This document shows, in pieces, positions 37,775 to 51,400 of a stretch of DNA of 64,000 nucleotides (position 1 is its first letter; each line of letters opens with the position of its first letter). The stretch comes from Quillaja saponaria. Its lineage: Eukaryota; Streptophyta; Magnoliopsida; Fabales; Quillajaceae. Below the pieces are notes generated by a model that was not told the DNA's origin, ran no database searches, and was given only the letters and a program-made list of their open reading frames with translations. The position numbers and the translations under genes are program-made. The stretch is taken from the NCBI GenBank assembly GCA_029379385.1, contig CM055611.1, forward strand, positions 16,872,062 through 16,936,061, read 5' to 3'.

Positions 37775-39928
37775 AATAATTAAGTGGAGTAATATATTTT
37801 GTTTCAAATAGATATATGAGAATAAGAATAGCTAGTATCCATTCCCAATGCATGAAGAAACTGCAACAACTAATGATGCATGCTATTTTAAATTACCATT
37901 CATATATATGTAATGGCTTCCAACTTTGCTTATAGGGCCCTAAAAATTAACCCTCGAGAGGGTCAAATGTAGAACACTCCTTGTTCTCCAATATTTTCTA
38001 TTAGAAGCTTTAGAATGTTAATTATTTGATAGGGAAAATCTGCTGAGCTACTAGCTAGACAATGACATAGCACTATAAAGATTTGTACAAATTAAAAAGG
38101 TAAGTGATATACAACCTTGCAGCCTTCGTCATTAATGATTTTAAGATTTTACCCCTAGCTAGTACTAAACCACAAAGACTTGCTGATCATCAGAAAGAAC
38201 CAACAAATTAAGAACCAACCCTTTGCATTAATTACTGGCTAGTGCCAGATTCTGATCAGAAATCGAACCTCAGAAGAAGCTGCTTAATTAAATTGAACAG
38301 GAACATGTGATATTGGTATTATTGCATGTGTAATCTGTGTTGGATTCTACATTTGGAAATTTAAGTTGCTTGTAAGTAGGAGAAGGAGAGTGTGGAAGTT
38401 ATGCAGGGAAGGAAGCAAAGCAAGCATGCATGTGACTCATCTTGATGATAGATTATAAAGAAAGGAAAGTGAAGTAGACCCTCTATAAATTTTTTGGGGT
38501 CCTCATCTGTTTCCTTTTAATTTTTAATTTTTAATTTTTAAACTTTGGAAAAAAAAAATACTGAGTTTCCTTCATCTTCAAATTAGGCTCACATGAAGAA
38601 AACACAAAAGAAAATTGTAGATTAATTAGCTTACATGAAGGACAATAAGCATATACGAGAGAAAGTAAAGAAAGGAGATGAATATAAAACTGTAAGAATT
38701 AAAGAAATGATATAGGGGTAGTTAGAGGTTGATGGGTTTATTGTCAATAGAAAAGCCCCAATAGGAATGGATTTTGTTGGTTTCTCATAAATAGCCAAAA
38801 CAAATACAGTGGAGTTAGCCTTATCAGTTTGTGTACTTGGAGATATTTCACAGACTAAAGGGTCAACAACACATCACAAACAAGAAGAGAAAACAAAAAA
38901 AAATCCAATATAGTTCTTGAATTAAATGAATGGCCAAGAAACAACTTCAGCTAGATGTCTCCCTTTAATCTAATCCAAAACATTAATTCACATTTTCTTT
39001 CAGAGATAGAGGAGAATCCAATTAATCTTGGTAAAGTTCTAGACGAGATTAATTCTCTAATTTTCTGCAATTCAGTCACCCAAATTTGAACTAATTTGTA
39101 TTCAAGATTGAGAGATTTTTTTTTATTGAATAGTTACCAACAATGGAATTTTTTTTGCTAATGAGTCGCAGCTTTTCTAGCCACTAATTAATATTTCACC
39201 ATGCATACTACTTTTTCATTAAATTAACTTTTTTCCCTATTACCCACTAGGATTTTACTTGGTAAAAATGTTCTCACCCCTAAATAGACAAATAATAGAG
39301 GGCCTAGCTATTAAAAGCTTTCAATGAATCTGCAAATGGTACAGGCTTTAGGTACTATGAATTCTTTGGCCAAATTAAAAGACAACCAGATGCATTCAAT
39401 TCTCCTCAAGTGACTCAAACTCCAAACACTCCCTGCCTTCGACAGACAAACCCTACACGTACGAGCTGGCTACCACTCCTCCATCACAAACCCACTAGCT
39501 ATATATAGCTATGTTATTTATTAGATAACTTAATTAATTCATTTGGGTTAAAACAATTTCATGCACGACAACACACTTAGCTACTTCATCTTCATGTTAC
39601 ATGCATTACCCAAATAATTTCTTTCCCTAAAAAGAATATTGGGTTTGTTTGGCCTAGCTATAGTTGTGGAAAAAAGAAAAAGAATAACTTGAGAAATATT
39701 CAAGAAGCAAACCATCAATGGCTGGGGTTGTGACTAATAAAAAGGTACATATTTAATTTAGTTTTATTAACAACTTATTGAACTTCAAACCCAATTAAAC
39801 AAAAACACTCAGAAGCCCACTAATAATAATATATTATCATACACATTTTGCAAGATTTTAGTACTAAGAAACTAGGCAAAACACTTTGATACAAACCCGC
39901 CCTCTTTTTTTTTCCTTTTTTTTTTTAA

Positions 39929-40533
39929 TTAACACATTACATCCTTGAGAAGCTTGTACCTGCGGGTGGAGGTTCGGGGCGACGGTGTCGGACTTTTTCC
40001 TTTATCGGAACCACTAACCTCTTCATTACGGTCATGTTGTTTGATTTTCTCACCGGACGAATACTCGGATCGGTTGCTGGTTGCTACGGGGTCGTTTCCA
40101 GCCACAGATTTCTTTGAAGAGCTGCTTTGCCTTGTGTTTCTCTCTTCGCTTTGACACCAATCACACAGTTCAATTGGTTCAGCTAATTCCCCGTAGTAAT
40201 TACTACAATACCTATACAATAAAATTAATTAAATGTCAAAAATGAAAATTAGCATGGGTATATGTGTAATAATCTTGGAGCTATTATATGATGATTATGT
40301 CCATGATGATGGTCATCATGTACATCATATATATGAATATAGTTATATGTAACTATCAGTACAGTATTTGAAAGATGATATAAATATGATGTATGTATGT
40401 ATGTAGATAGTGATTGTGAGAGATGAACGGCATACGAGTGCTGGAAACGGTGACGGCATTTGTTGCAGCGGAAAAGCTTGTCGGGGAAACCCACGTCACC
40501 ACACATGCAGCACACCGTTTGATGATCCACCAT
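39929..40533 (-). CDS. PHD-type zinc-finger protein, 126 aa, two exons
   Basis: Exon 1 is 40533-40436 and exon 2 is 40211-39929. The 224-nt intron has GTATG and TATAG ends and is removed in phase 2, giving 381 nt (126 residues plus stop). The joined protein has the full C4HC3 zinc pattern: C8-x2-C11, C23-x2-C26, H32-x2-C35, C49-x2-C52. The intron falls between H32 and C35. Residues 57-110 are rich in Ser, Lys and Glu and likely disordered; the C-terminus is basic (RRYKLLKDVMC). PHD fingers often read histone tails in the nucleus, but this one is compact and its partner is unknown. Small plant proteins starting MVD.. CCMCGDVGFPDKLF are known to me as a conserved PHD/FYVE-like family without a settled function. 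No disabling change was seen. Confidence 0.9.
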
Positions 40534-40712
40534 TGTTGATTTCCAAAACTACAAACTGCTAATTAAAAGGATAATTCAAAGAGAGAGAAGGAGGAGAGGT
40601 TGAAGAATACCAAAGGAGGGTCGGAAGCAAAACGCAAAACACACTCTAATAGTGATATAGAGAGAGAAGAATATATATGAAGAAGGAAGGGGAACTCAAA
40701 AAAGGAAGAGAG

Positions 40713-40720
40713 ATTTTATA
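40713..40720 (-). promoter_or_regulatory. TATA box and CT-rich initiator region of the PHD-finger gene
   Basis: Minus-strand TATAAAAT lies 180 bp upstream of the ATG. It is flanked by CT-rich repeats on the coding strand (40721-40741 and about 40560-40690). Plant core promoters often pair a TATA box with pyrimidine patches. The start site would fall near 40685, giving a leader of about 150 nt; that position is an inference. Confidence 0.65.
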
Positions 40721-40744
40721 GAGAGAAAGAGAGAGAGAGAGTGA

Positions 40745-42900
40745 ATGGATTTAAGGCGGTGTATGAAACTGAATATATATATTTATTTTTATTTTTTAAA
40801 TTATTTTTATTTATATTGGATATATACAATACACTAAGGTAGACCACAGGTTTCTTGCAGTCGTTTTCAGTTAGGGCAGGCACCCAAAGGGAGAGAGAAA
40901 GGGAGAGGTGAACCTTAAAAAAAAGAAGTGAGTAAAATGACAGTTGTGTCCTCGGCTGAGCTAGCTTGATTGTCATGTCTCACCTTTTCCTTTAATTTTT
41001 TAATACCGAAAATTAATTTTTTATATTTATTGCTTGTTTGTGTCTTTTAGGATTACCACACCATATACATATAATTGGTAACCTAGCTATCAAAAGCTAA
41101 AGGGTGGTGCTTATCTAACTATTATCATGCTGTCAACTGTGCTATGTCATTAACAAGAAATCCGAATTTAAAAATAAATAAATTTTATTCATCAATAATT
41201 TATTGGTGAAGAACACTCAATATAATTACAGTCTTTTCAAGAATGATAATAAATTAAATTATGGCCGGATTTGATTTGATTAATTAACCTTATTTAGAAT
41301 GATTAAAATTCACTCAGTTTTAAAGTTACTAATTTAAAACAGAGAAAATGAACAAAATTTAGACTTAATTATTTTGTATTTTTCTTTTAAATGTTTTTTT
41401 ATATCTATCAACATGACATGTATGTCCCGTATCAAAATAATTATAATTTAATGAATCATAATTTATATTTATAAGATATAATTTACGTAATAACATATAT
41501 CAAAATTTAATGATTGAAAAATTTATGTATTCTCATACGTTTAAGTCAATAAAAATATATTTAAAGCAGGAGATAATTACAAATCTTAACTGTGATCAGA
41601 TTTTTAATAAAAACACTCACAAAAATTCAAAAAATAATCGTAATGTGTGATTAGACACAAAGCATACAATCGAATTGAATGGAATACCCACCCAATAAAT
41701 CAAATTGTCCTTCCTATACTCCTCTCAATCTTTTGTAGACGCTAGGTTATCTTTCAGATGATACAATGAGAGAAATTATATTTTATTAGTATCATCATTA
41801 TCTCTTTTCGTTTTTATCGATGACAGATTGGCTCACAAATATATCTTTGACCTAACAAACAAGCTAATTAAGACAAATAAGCCCCAATCCCATTAGTTAC
41901 TAGTCTAATCTAATATATACAATCGAAAATAGACCCTTTTTTTGTAATCCTCCCCCTAATTCTCTTCTTTCTCTAGCTTAATACTAAAAAAATAAAGATT
42001 CTTTACAAAATCTAATTTGTTATTATGATCTGAATCAAATATAACTCATGATCCGATCAAGTATCAATTTATATATTTTATATTTTTAAAAATAAATAAA
42101 TACCAAGTAAATAAAAATGTACATGTCATCTAATGAGAATAATTATAATACAAAATAAGATTTATATAAAACCGATGTCTCTAGATTAAGTAATGTAATT
42201 AAAGACTAACACATTAATAATCTAGTTTTATAATTGGGGGGGAATATTTCAGTGATATTAATTTTAATTAAACTAATTAAAATCGGTTGCACATGCAATG
42301 CATGTGTATAATTCATTGTCTACTTATATATTAATTATGTTTCTTGTTTTCTTCAATTTAAAGTATATTAAACGTTTCGTTCAATTAATTGAAAATATTG
42401 TATATTCTATTAAAACAAACTAACTTTATTAAGTATTATGGTAGTTATCACCTAATTGATGTGGCGGAGACACATGAATATGGTTTTGGCTAAATTCTAA
42501 AATACATGCTTACAATGCTCAACCCCAACAAACCTACCTGGTATCATCATATCAATTAGTTCTTTGTTAATTAGGATTCTCTTTTTATTTTTCAATAAAC
42601 TTTAATCAAAGAAATATAAGTAGGTGGGTTAAGAAAGCAATAAATTATTTATTTAAAGTATACATATAAATATTTGATTTCTATAAAACAGGGTATTCAT
42701 GCTCGCGACAGCATGTATCACGACCCCAAGTTCAATCAAATTAAAGTTTCCCTCCCCTTCATCTTCAGACACCCACCCCTTAAATTAAGTATGACACGCA
42801 AAATTAGCAACACCCACCCCTAAAATCTATTTAAAATGGCCTTCTTTCTTAGCAAGAGACGGCTACTTTCACGCACCCATTTCTTTAATTAGCATGCTTA
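40745..42900. other. Upstream region of the PHD-finger gene; otherwise empty
   Basis: AT-rich DNA without a supported gene. The part close to 40745-41000 would hold distal promoter elements. No known motif stands out. Confidence 0.4.
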
Positions 42901-43232
42901 TCTATACTATTATAAAATTTGAAGCCCTTGTGTACTCCTATTATATAATATATATATATATATTTATATATATATATATTTTAAATTATTTTAAAATAAA
43001 TTTAATTAATAAAATCTACCCAACCACTTAATAACCACTCTAAAGTAATTTCGCCCATTTCCTAATCTCCTATTCTCTCTCACCCTCCCACTCTCTTACT
43101 CTCTACTACTCTCTCTTATGCTCTCAGTCTCGTACTCTCTCCCATCCCTTTAATATATAAATATTTTTTTATCAAATTAAATTAAAATAAAGTATATATA
43201 AAACACGTATGTATGTGTGTACAAGTTACTAG
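42901..43232 (+). mobile_element. Short non-autonomous Helitron-like element
   Basis: It begins TCTATACTATTATAAAA after a host A and ends CTAG before a host T, the A/T insertion preference of Helitrons. A 7-bp stem (ACACGTA / TATGTGT, one G-T pair, 43203-43218) lies 10 bases before the CTAG, as required of a Helitron 3' end. The start closely resembles plant Helitron starts (TCTATACTATTA). There is no coding sequence; a CT-rich tract at about 43070-43145 lies inside. Helitrons make no target duplication and none is seen. The call rests on the two ends alone. Confidence 0.55.
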
Positions 43233-45424
43233 TATACATATAAATTTTAATGGAGTGAAAATTACGTCGAATAAAAATAAATTTTGCTCTTCTAGTAGAT
43301 GAATTGTAACTCTAAAATATGGTGAACTAGCCTGTGAGTTTAAATTTGTGCATGAAAATACACTTACTATTTACATAAAAAAAATATCAGAGTTTCATAT
43401 TAATAATTTTTATAACAAAAAATAACTAACGGATAAATAAAACACTACCTAGTTGTATTCACAAGAAAATACGATGAATCTATAATAATTGACCACCCTA
43501 TAATTATGAGAAAGCGTAAGCGTGTAATTCTACTACTTATAAAGCAACATTTTGTAATCATCAATCAATATTTCTTGAGATGTCTATTCTACAAATAAAA
43601 TCACTGATTTAGTTTTAAGTCTGTTTCAACACATAATTACATCTTATAATCATTTACTAATGCAATCCACGTATATACCCTCTCTAGGAATATATAATTA
43701 TTATATTAGTTATTAAGAATAAGATCAGTATATGTCTGGATACGAAAAAATTTTAAATTATTATTATTTATTATTTAAATTGTTTTTGTAAGTGTTCTAA
43801 GACTACTTGCTAAAAAATTTTAAATAAAAAATTATAATAGTAATTGAATATAATTTTAATATTTTAATAAAAATTAATTTTTTATATTATAATTTAACAA
43901 ATATCTTATGATATTTGTTAAAAAGAGAAAACGTTTCGGGACTGGGAGATTTTGTGTTTGCTGGCTCCCAATATTTTCTCATTTTCAAGTCCTGTCAACA
44001 CGTACTGTTTAGGTAAAAAAAGAAGAAGAGAGAATTAATTAATTAATTATTTAATAATGACGTGGTAGACGTCCAAGTGGGACCCGTTGTTGTCGTTACA
44101 TGAGTAGGGATACACACGTCATTAAACAAGTGCTTGTGGATAATTGAGGAATGTTATAAATCTAAAGTACAGTTCTGTTTGGTTATCTTTAAACAAAGTC
44201 TTCTACGAAACTGCATCATGTTTTCTTTTGTTTTTTTTCTGTACCACAAAGCAACTCATATAATATTTTATTTTAATAAAAGTATTTTTCCCTGCAACAG
44301 ATCTCAACCGTACAAACCAATGAAAAATCCATTAGTCATAATAAGGAATCCAGTTGTGGTTCTACCCTTTTTCCTTTTTCTTTTTATCAAATTTAATTCA
44401 TTAGTTTTTATTTTATATTTTTTTAAAATATTAAAAATATTCAAACTCAATATTAGAGAAGAGAAACAGATATTAACCCGACTATTTATTATATTCTTTT
44501 GTTAATATTTTCAGACTGAATCTAAACAAATTTAATTTGATCTTAACAAATTATAATTCTATCCAATTTATATAATTTACGAATTGCTGAATGAACAAAA
44601 TAAACAAAAATTGTTATCCTATCAAAATCAATGAACTGGAACCTAGTTTATTGATAACTATGCAAATCGTACGGTCCAGAGAGTGTACAATGGCTAAGGT
44701 GCAACTGTGATCCACTAGGAGTACGTAACGGCGGTGATAAGTATTAAGTGGGACCAGCCCTACTTTTAGTCTTCACTGTTGTATATAAAATTGTTTTTTT
44801 TGGGGCTAGTTTGGCCTCCGGGAAACTCCAATAATACAGCAAAATGTTTCATTTCTACCTTCTTTTATATTTTTCTTTTTACTTTCTCTGCTCGTATTTT
44901 AATGGAAAAAAATTACATTTTGTTTTGGTTTTTAGTTAAGAAGGGAAAGCAACAGAACTTATGCCTTTAAGATAAAGTCACATCTTTCATTAAATTATTA
45001 AGAGTATATAGATTATTATAAAATATTTGATAATAAGTGATAATAAAAATTTATATTATTAATTAATATTATATTTAATAATATAAAATTATATAATAAG
45101 AACTAAAAGGGCAAGAAAACAGTATAACAATAATATAATTATATAATATGATACATTATAATCTTATACGATTTGTCAATCTAATACTTATAATAAATTA
45201 ACGGGGTTAAAAATATTTTAATTAAACTTAAATCTCACATTTCAATGAGATTTTAATTCAACATGTTAAGACAGAGTGCTAGTAACCTCTTGTAATCCCT
45301 TAGGAGATTCTATTGTTATGTAACTAATTAATGTAAATATTATATTTATATCAAGAAAAAACTTAAGTTTGATGTTTTTACTAATTAATTGGCTTTCAAC
45401 ATGATGGTTACTAATTAACAGTGG
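43233..45424. other. AT-rich intergenic DNA
   Basis: No supported gene. ACGTCAT / ACGTGG-type motifs near 44060-44125 (GACGTGG, CACACGTCATT) could be regulatory, but no gene lies close by. The 123-residue open frame at 44134-44505 is Phe/Ile/Lys-rich, as expected by chance in AT-rich DNA. Confidence 0.4.
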
Positions 45425-45929
45425 GTTTGGAACTTGTGAAATTCATTTCATTTGAAATGATTTACACTTTTTAGATTTAGAATAAATGAAATAGTGTATA
45501 ATTTAAATAAAATTCATTTAAAATTCACATTTTATTCAATTTTGAAATCCACACCAAATGGGTTGGATTTTATTTTGTGAAACTCATTTGAGAGTAGTTT
45601 TTATTTTGTCTCATCTTAAATGATAGTTTTATCCTTAGATATTTTTGTAGTTTAATGCTATAAAAATAATAATTAATAATTATTATTATACATATTTTTT
45701 TTATATATAAATCGATGAAGAGTCACCACCACTATTTCATCTCACATGCTTTCACCTTACCAACTTCAAATATTTTCCTTACCAATTTTATTTTTTTTGT
45801 TCATTAAATAATAATTAATCTCTCATTTTTATATTTATAGTTTAATTCTAGTTTTAATTAAAAAATTTAAGGGGTAATCCGGAAAGAAAAAACATTTAAC
45901 CTAAAATAAATTCTTCATTTGTTCCAAAC
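45425..45929. mobile_element. Possible MITE with GTTTGGAAC ends
   Basis: The left edge GTTTGGAACTTGTGAAATT and the reverse complement of the right edge (GTTTGGAACAAATGAAGAATT) align. Inner sequence is AT-rich with palindromes such as TTCATTTCATTTGAAATGA. No clear target duplication, so class and exact ends are uncertain. Confidence 0.35.
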
Positions 45930-48900
45930 AAGAGAATTAGACTAAATTCTATGAGTGTAGTTTATTTTAAATGAAATGGATTGTAGAATTTTTATTTTGT
46001 TACAAATGCAATGCAATTGCTCAACTTGTATTCGTTTTGGTTCAGTGCCTGCCTGCTTGGTTTGTTAGGCTTCCCATACGTGCTGCTAAAGTTTCTCCAA
46101 TCTAGCATTCTTACCCAGTAAAAAAAGAATTAGTTTCTTATAGTTGGAGAAACCAAATTTAATATAATCTGATTATTAATAGTACTATTACTTTTTGCTA
46201 ATGAATTGATGCAGGTAGTTCAATTTCTTTTCCTATTTTTAAGGATACGCAAGATATCACTCATCTTATTGTTTCTTTTATGTGATAAAACTTGAACATC
46301 ACTTGACCATAGAAGAAATATTTTAAAAAAAGTGTTTGATGATGTTTGCCCACTTTTTCCTTTGTCTTTTTATGGTTTAGAGGCTATCAGTGTATATATG
46401 ATACACATGGTTGTATTAAAATAATTTTCCAATAATTAATATGTATGTTAGACTTCGAATTTAAGCTTTTTGTCTGAACTGAATACTCAAGTGATCTATT
46501 ATGGTTTTTAAAACCTTATCAGTAACTTTATGCTCATGCATGCATGCATGAGACTGAAACAATTTGAATTAAAATGTATATGAGAATGTATCTGTATGAC
46601 TTTGATAGATACAAAGAATATATACGTGAATTGAAACTCGAAGAATTGATGTTGTGGGGCTGATGATGGGGATGCTATTGTACAAATTTTTAACCTTTTT
46701 CTTGTACATCCAAACTTGAAATAAGAAAAATGTAGGGTTGGCAATGCTATAACTTGCTTTGTGGGGCTGAGGAGTTGTATGTAATTAAATCATTGCATTG
46801 CTGGCAAAACCTAAGCATGATTGAAATAACTAACTAAAAAAACTTACATAATTACTTACTTTCATCTTCCAAAGATGTGATCTACCTTAAACTTTTAGCT
46901 ACTTTGTCATCATATGAAGATAGTGATTAGATAAAGATATAGTGATTAGAGATAGTATTGTTAAGAAGAAAACAACTTTAAAAAAACAAAAACTTGTCAG
47001 ATATTGTTATTTTTTAAATTAAACTCATTAGGCGCATTATGTATATATATTAGAATGAAATGATAGCATAAGATTCTTCAATTAGTTCTTACCCAATGCT
47101 TAGTAACATAATATTATACATTTTATTATTAGAAAATTGCAATTTTTAGAAAAATCAAAGAGCAAAGAATTACCAAAATTATAAAATTGCATGTGCTTAC
47201 CTGCGTGTTCAAATAGAATTTTTTCTTTTTAATTATAAATAGAATAAAAACAATAAATATGAGGAACTGAATTTTTTTTTTTCCTTCTTTTACATTCGTG
47301 TGTTTGAGGAGGAGATAGAACCAAAAAGGAAACGTGGGTTTTACTTTTCAGGTTATTGTTTTTATAATTAATCCATGTTTTTTACTTGACATTAGTAATT
47401 CACAGGGTGTTGGAGAGCCATTTTTTTTTAAATTAAGTTTTTTTCGATTAGATTAATTAAATTAATATCATATAATACGAGAACATAAAAGATCTCTCCT
47501 AATTAAAGTAGTATTGATGACCCATTCATAATATTGAATACACCGATAAGCCATTATTTTCTCTCGTATTTTTCATCAATACCTTGAAACTAACTAGAGT
47601 TCAATCCATGCACAATCACTTTTCTCTGTTTTTTTTTTTTTTTTCAATTGCATTGAACTAACTAGAGTTCTCCTAAACGAGGATGGCTAATTCCTGTAGA
47701 TCCAAGTGAAAAATATGTCCCGATAAAACGTGAAACATCGTTAAAATTAATTAATCTACGTTTAAATTAGATTCATATTTTACTAACTCATTCGCACAAT
47801 CATTCATATCTCGACATATATATCTAAATTTCGTAAATTAAAATATTGATAGTAAAACTCTACACAAGGAGATCATATATATACCCATGGGTGAGAGTCT
47901 GAATCTGTTTTATCATTAATTAAATATAAAATAGATAAAGCATCTACCACAATTTCCCGTCTTTGAAATTTGAGAAATATGAGTTTAGGGGTTTTTCTTC
48001 TCTGATTTTCTTTGACAAAAAATACTATGTAAAATGAAAATCCCCCCTTTGAAGTAGATTAGCAGGACCGTATCATAAAAAAAGAAAAATATGTTATTTC
48101 CCATAAATAAAAAAATAAAAATAAAAGTACACCATTCAAACAAAAATCCAAATAGAAAAGCTTCCACTAAATCACACTAATTAAGCTAAAGTTCCGGAAA
48201 ATCATACAAACTTTTCAAAAGCCTTTTTTTCTTCTTCCAAAACGGCGTGCTACGACTCATGTTTCTCATTTTGTGTGGAAATGTTTGGAGTCATTGTCAC
48301 AATGACCACATCAACTCAGATTGGAATCCTTCTTTATTTTATTAATTTCGCGATCAAGTCATGTAACATATGTAGAAAGTTTGTAAAAAGTATTTATATT
48401 AAATTAATTATCTCACTCCTTCTATTTCACCCTAGGTGTTTGTTTAATTTTCACAAAAAATAATAAATAAATAGACTTATTTTTTGTTATTATGGACAAA
48501 TTAAGATTGGTTGAATGAAGACGTGTTAGAGTCATTGAATGATTTTAAGGACCAATTAAATTAATTTAAGATTATTATTATTATTATTTTATATTTTTTT
48601 TACAAATTTCTAATTGCTAAAATCATAATTTGTGGCTCATAATGAATGAGCCCAATTAGTTTGCGGCTTTATCACGCTAGTTTAAGTATACATGACATCT
48701 ATTAACACGAAAGAATTTATTAAGATTTTACTCTCCACAATATCTTCTAAAAAGATTCGAACTCAATAATCAATAAAAAGAGCAAACCTTATTGAATATC
48801 AAACCAACCTTCTTGGTGGTTTTAGTATGTGGCCAATATTTACTAAATAGAATTATGACACTTCAGCTCAATTCACTAAAATTAAGAGTGATGCTGTGAT

Positions 48901-50050
48901 TGGTATACATAACAATTTTGAATGGCTGCAATGTTTTGGGAGTTAAAAATAATTTATTAATTTCAACCAAAAACTACTTTTCTATCCAAAGAAAGACTAA
49001 TTGGAGGCGAAACTAAAGCTAGTACTTTTTTTGGAGTCAAGGTTACTTACAAGCTAAATATTTAGAATCCCTTACTTATAGGTACCTTGAATGAAGGGGA
49101 AGTTTCCACGCCTAACACATCCATGGTACATTGCAAGTTCTATCCTTACAAACACGTGTAACAATTCTATCCTTACCAAAACCTTCAATTTATTAATAAT
49201 AATATATATTTATTATTTATTATTTATTATTATTATTATTTATGTGTGTATGTGTGGGGCTGGAACTGCATTGCTCTAGGTTGAATAATACAAACTCTAT
49301 TAAAGATGGGCCCAATTTTGTAAGGCTCAAAAAAATGGCAGACCAACAAGAAATTCTACAGAAGACCTTATATGGGCCCACTAAATGCCCACATACACAC
49401 TCTAGCTTTCTGGCCTTATCCCTGTCCTCACAGTATTCTTCCAAATTGCCTAAGATGTGCCCACAAGCCCAACAGCCAACAGCTTTTCCTGCTACTTCTT
49501 TAGGAATTTATTCCGTACATCCAGCACTACCGTAACCGTATTAAAGATTTGGGGCCTCTTAGGTCCTTAAAAAATAATAGGACCATATTCTTTTTCGGAG
49601 AAAAACAAAATACATAATGATTTTTTTTTCCTTCAGAATGTATATAATTTTAAAATATTAATTCTTAAAAGGAAAAGTTTTTTGTGTCTATTTTTCTATC
49701 ATATAAGAAGACTTCTTTAATATTTGAAGGCTCAATTCCGTCTCAATTTATAATATTCATTATTTTCTTTTAAATTGAGTGTATGTCAAACTACTTTACA
49801 GATTACTTAAACTTGTACGTTAAACTTAATGATTCCAATATGAAATGACCATGTGATCCTTTAATCAAATAGTAAAAATAAACTCACTTTTCCCAATTTT
49901 TGTATTCTTCAATTTCAACAATAATCAAATCCCTAATTGCCTCGCAAGCAATACTCAGATTTCAAGCCAAAGAAACAAGCAATCTCAAAATCATAAACTT
50001 CAATCTTCAGTGGAATCCAAACTCACTCTCTATTTTTCTTTCTTCACACC
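45930..50050. other. Long AT-rich intergenic stretch
   Basis: No supported gene. ATT repeats lie near 48573-48590 and 49190-49240. At about 48755 a minus-strand GAGTTCGAATC block resembles a Pol III B box, but no A box or tail was found. The open frames at 46508-46744 and 49242-49535 lack family features. Confidence 0.45.
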
Positions 50051-50610
50051 ATGTGATAGGTCACCCTACTTACGAAATCTAGTAGATTTAAACTAATCTA
50101 ACCTTATAGTAAATTAATTTTTTTGACACTTCTCCCCTATCTAACAAGAAAAGCATGTGCTATCTTGTGGTATTAGACAGCTTGTAAAAGAGGGCATTCA
50201 TTATGATGATAAAAATAATTCTATATATATATATATATGTTTGATGCTATTCAAATGGGTTGAGGTCTGAAGCTTAAATATTATCAAGACTTTTTACTAG
50301 TCCGTATTCTCCAATAATATTTTCACAATGAAATTTGATTATGATATTTCAATAAAGGTGTTCCGGTAGAAGCGCTAATAGTGGTAAGTGGCATGATTGA
50401 GGTGGTGGGTGGGTGGGTGGGCGGTGGGCGGAATCAATGGAAATGGTGAGATAGGGCAAATATGAGAAGAAAAAGTAAGGACAGATAAAGAAATAAAAAG
50501 AGAGATTATGGGAGAGATTGGTAAGTGGTTAATGAAATAAATTAAATTACTATAAGATTAGGTTAGTTTAAATCTATTAGATTGTTTAGGTAGAATGACT
50601 TATCATATTT
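50051..50610. mobile_element. MITE with ~65-bp inverted termini and internal G-rich array
   Basis: The left arm (50051-50120) and right arm (50540-50610) are inverted copies. Aligned blocks include AGATTTAAACTAATCTAACC against its complement, TATAGTAAATTAA, and the outer GTGATAGGTCA / TGACTTATCA pair. The roughly 420-bp centre contains TGGTGGGTGGGTGGGTGGGCGG at about 50403-50430. No coding sequence. Long arms suggest a Mutator-like MITE, but no 9-bp duplication was found. Confidence 0.6.
50402..50431 (+). repeat. GGGT/GGGC array, G-quadruplex-type
   Basis: Five or more runs of three G at three- to four-base spacing on the plus strand. This is a textbook pattern for intramolecular G-quadruplex formation. 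It lies inside the MITE. Confidence 0.8.
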
Positions 50611-51400
50611 ATTGATTCATTGTCTAAGAAAAAAATTTTCTAATGGTGATCTCCTATTGCACGATAATTTCAGAATTCGAATATTTAGCCACCTCTTAGA
50701 TATAATTCACTTATTAATGCAACCAACCATGATTACAGATAATTTTAATAAATTGGATAACTCACAAATTATAATTAACAATACTGGTCTCACATGATCA
50801 ATTTAAAAAGTATATAAAATACACTCAACTATAACCTTTCGAACGGTTGTGGGACCGAAAACGTGCATTGGTATTTATAATGGGTGCCCATCCAGCAAAT
50901 TGGAAATTCTCCATTAACCTTGATATAAGGGTTTCTGTGGAATTTCATGATCAGAGTTGGGCCCATAACCCGCATTACATGTGAACTTCGGCCAGTAGGT
51001 GGGCCTCACTAATTTCGTGTTAAGTGGAATTTGGGATCTGGCCCAGATTTTACGTACGCATTTGGAGTACTATATATTTTCTTGTTGAAATGACAATGTC
51101 AGTGATGTCTGGGACCAAATTACACACCAACCTTCTAAATTTTTTGCCATAATTACGATAGGATTTACTCCAATTGATAATGCTCATGGAAAAGGAAGAG
51201 GGGGAAGAAATAATAATAAATTACACACTCCAAAACTGGATATTGCTCACCAACTGCATCATACCAATTACAATTGTGTTTGCTACTTTTTTTTTTTTAC
51301 CTTTCCCCTTCATCCTTATTCTTTCATTATTTTATCAGAGAAACTGAGAAGCAGCAATAGGAAGTAAAAGAACTTCAAAAGTCACAAGCCAGACAAAAAG
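50611..51400. other. Intergenic DNA, nothing recognised
   Basis: AT-rich sequence with short GC-richer patches near 50880-51060. No gene supported. Confidence 0.4.

Larger units (their letters stand above)
35333..39928. other. Intergenic DNA upstream of the 3' end of the PHD-finger gene
   Basis: No gene was found on either strand. It contains a 61-bp tandem duplication (36530-36650) and TA runs near 36665, 36773 and 37661-37772. Pyrimidine-rich tracts and AATAAA-like signals occur just below 39929, which would serve the 3' end of the minus-strand gene. Confidence 0.5.

Noticed and set aside
44134..44505. 123-codon open frame
   Set aside because: Its Phe/Ile/Lys/Leu-rich composition is what random AT-rich DNA gives, and it shows no motif.
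48730..48800. Possible tRNA or SINE B box on the minus strand (GAGTTCGAATC)
   Set aside because: No A box at the right distance, no cloverleaf and no poly-A tail with duplication.
49242..49535. 97-codon open frame near GGGCCCA motifs
   Set aside because: GGGCCCA (a TCP-type site) occurs near by, but the frame has no conserved feature and no downstream exons were seen.
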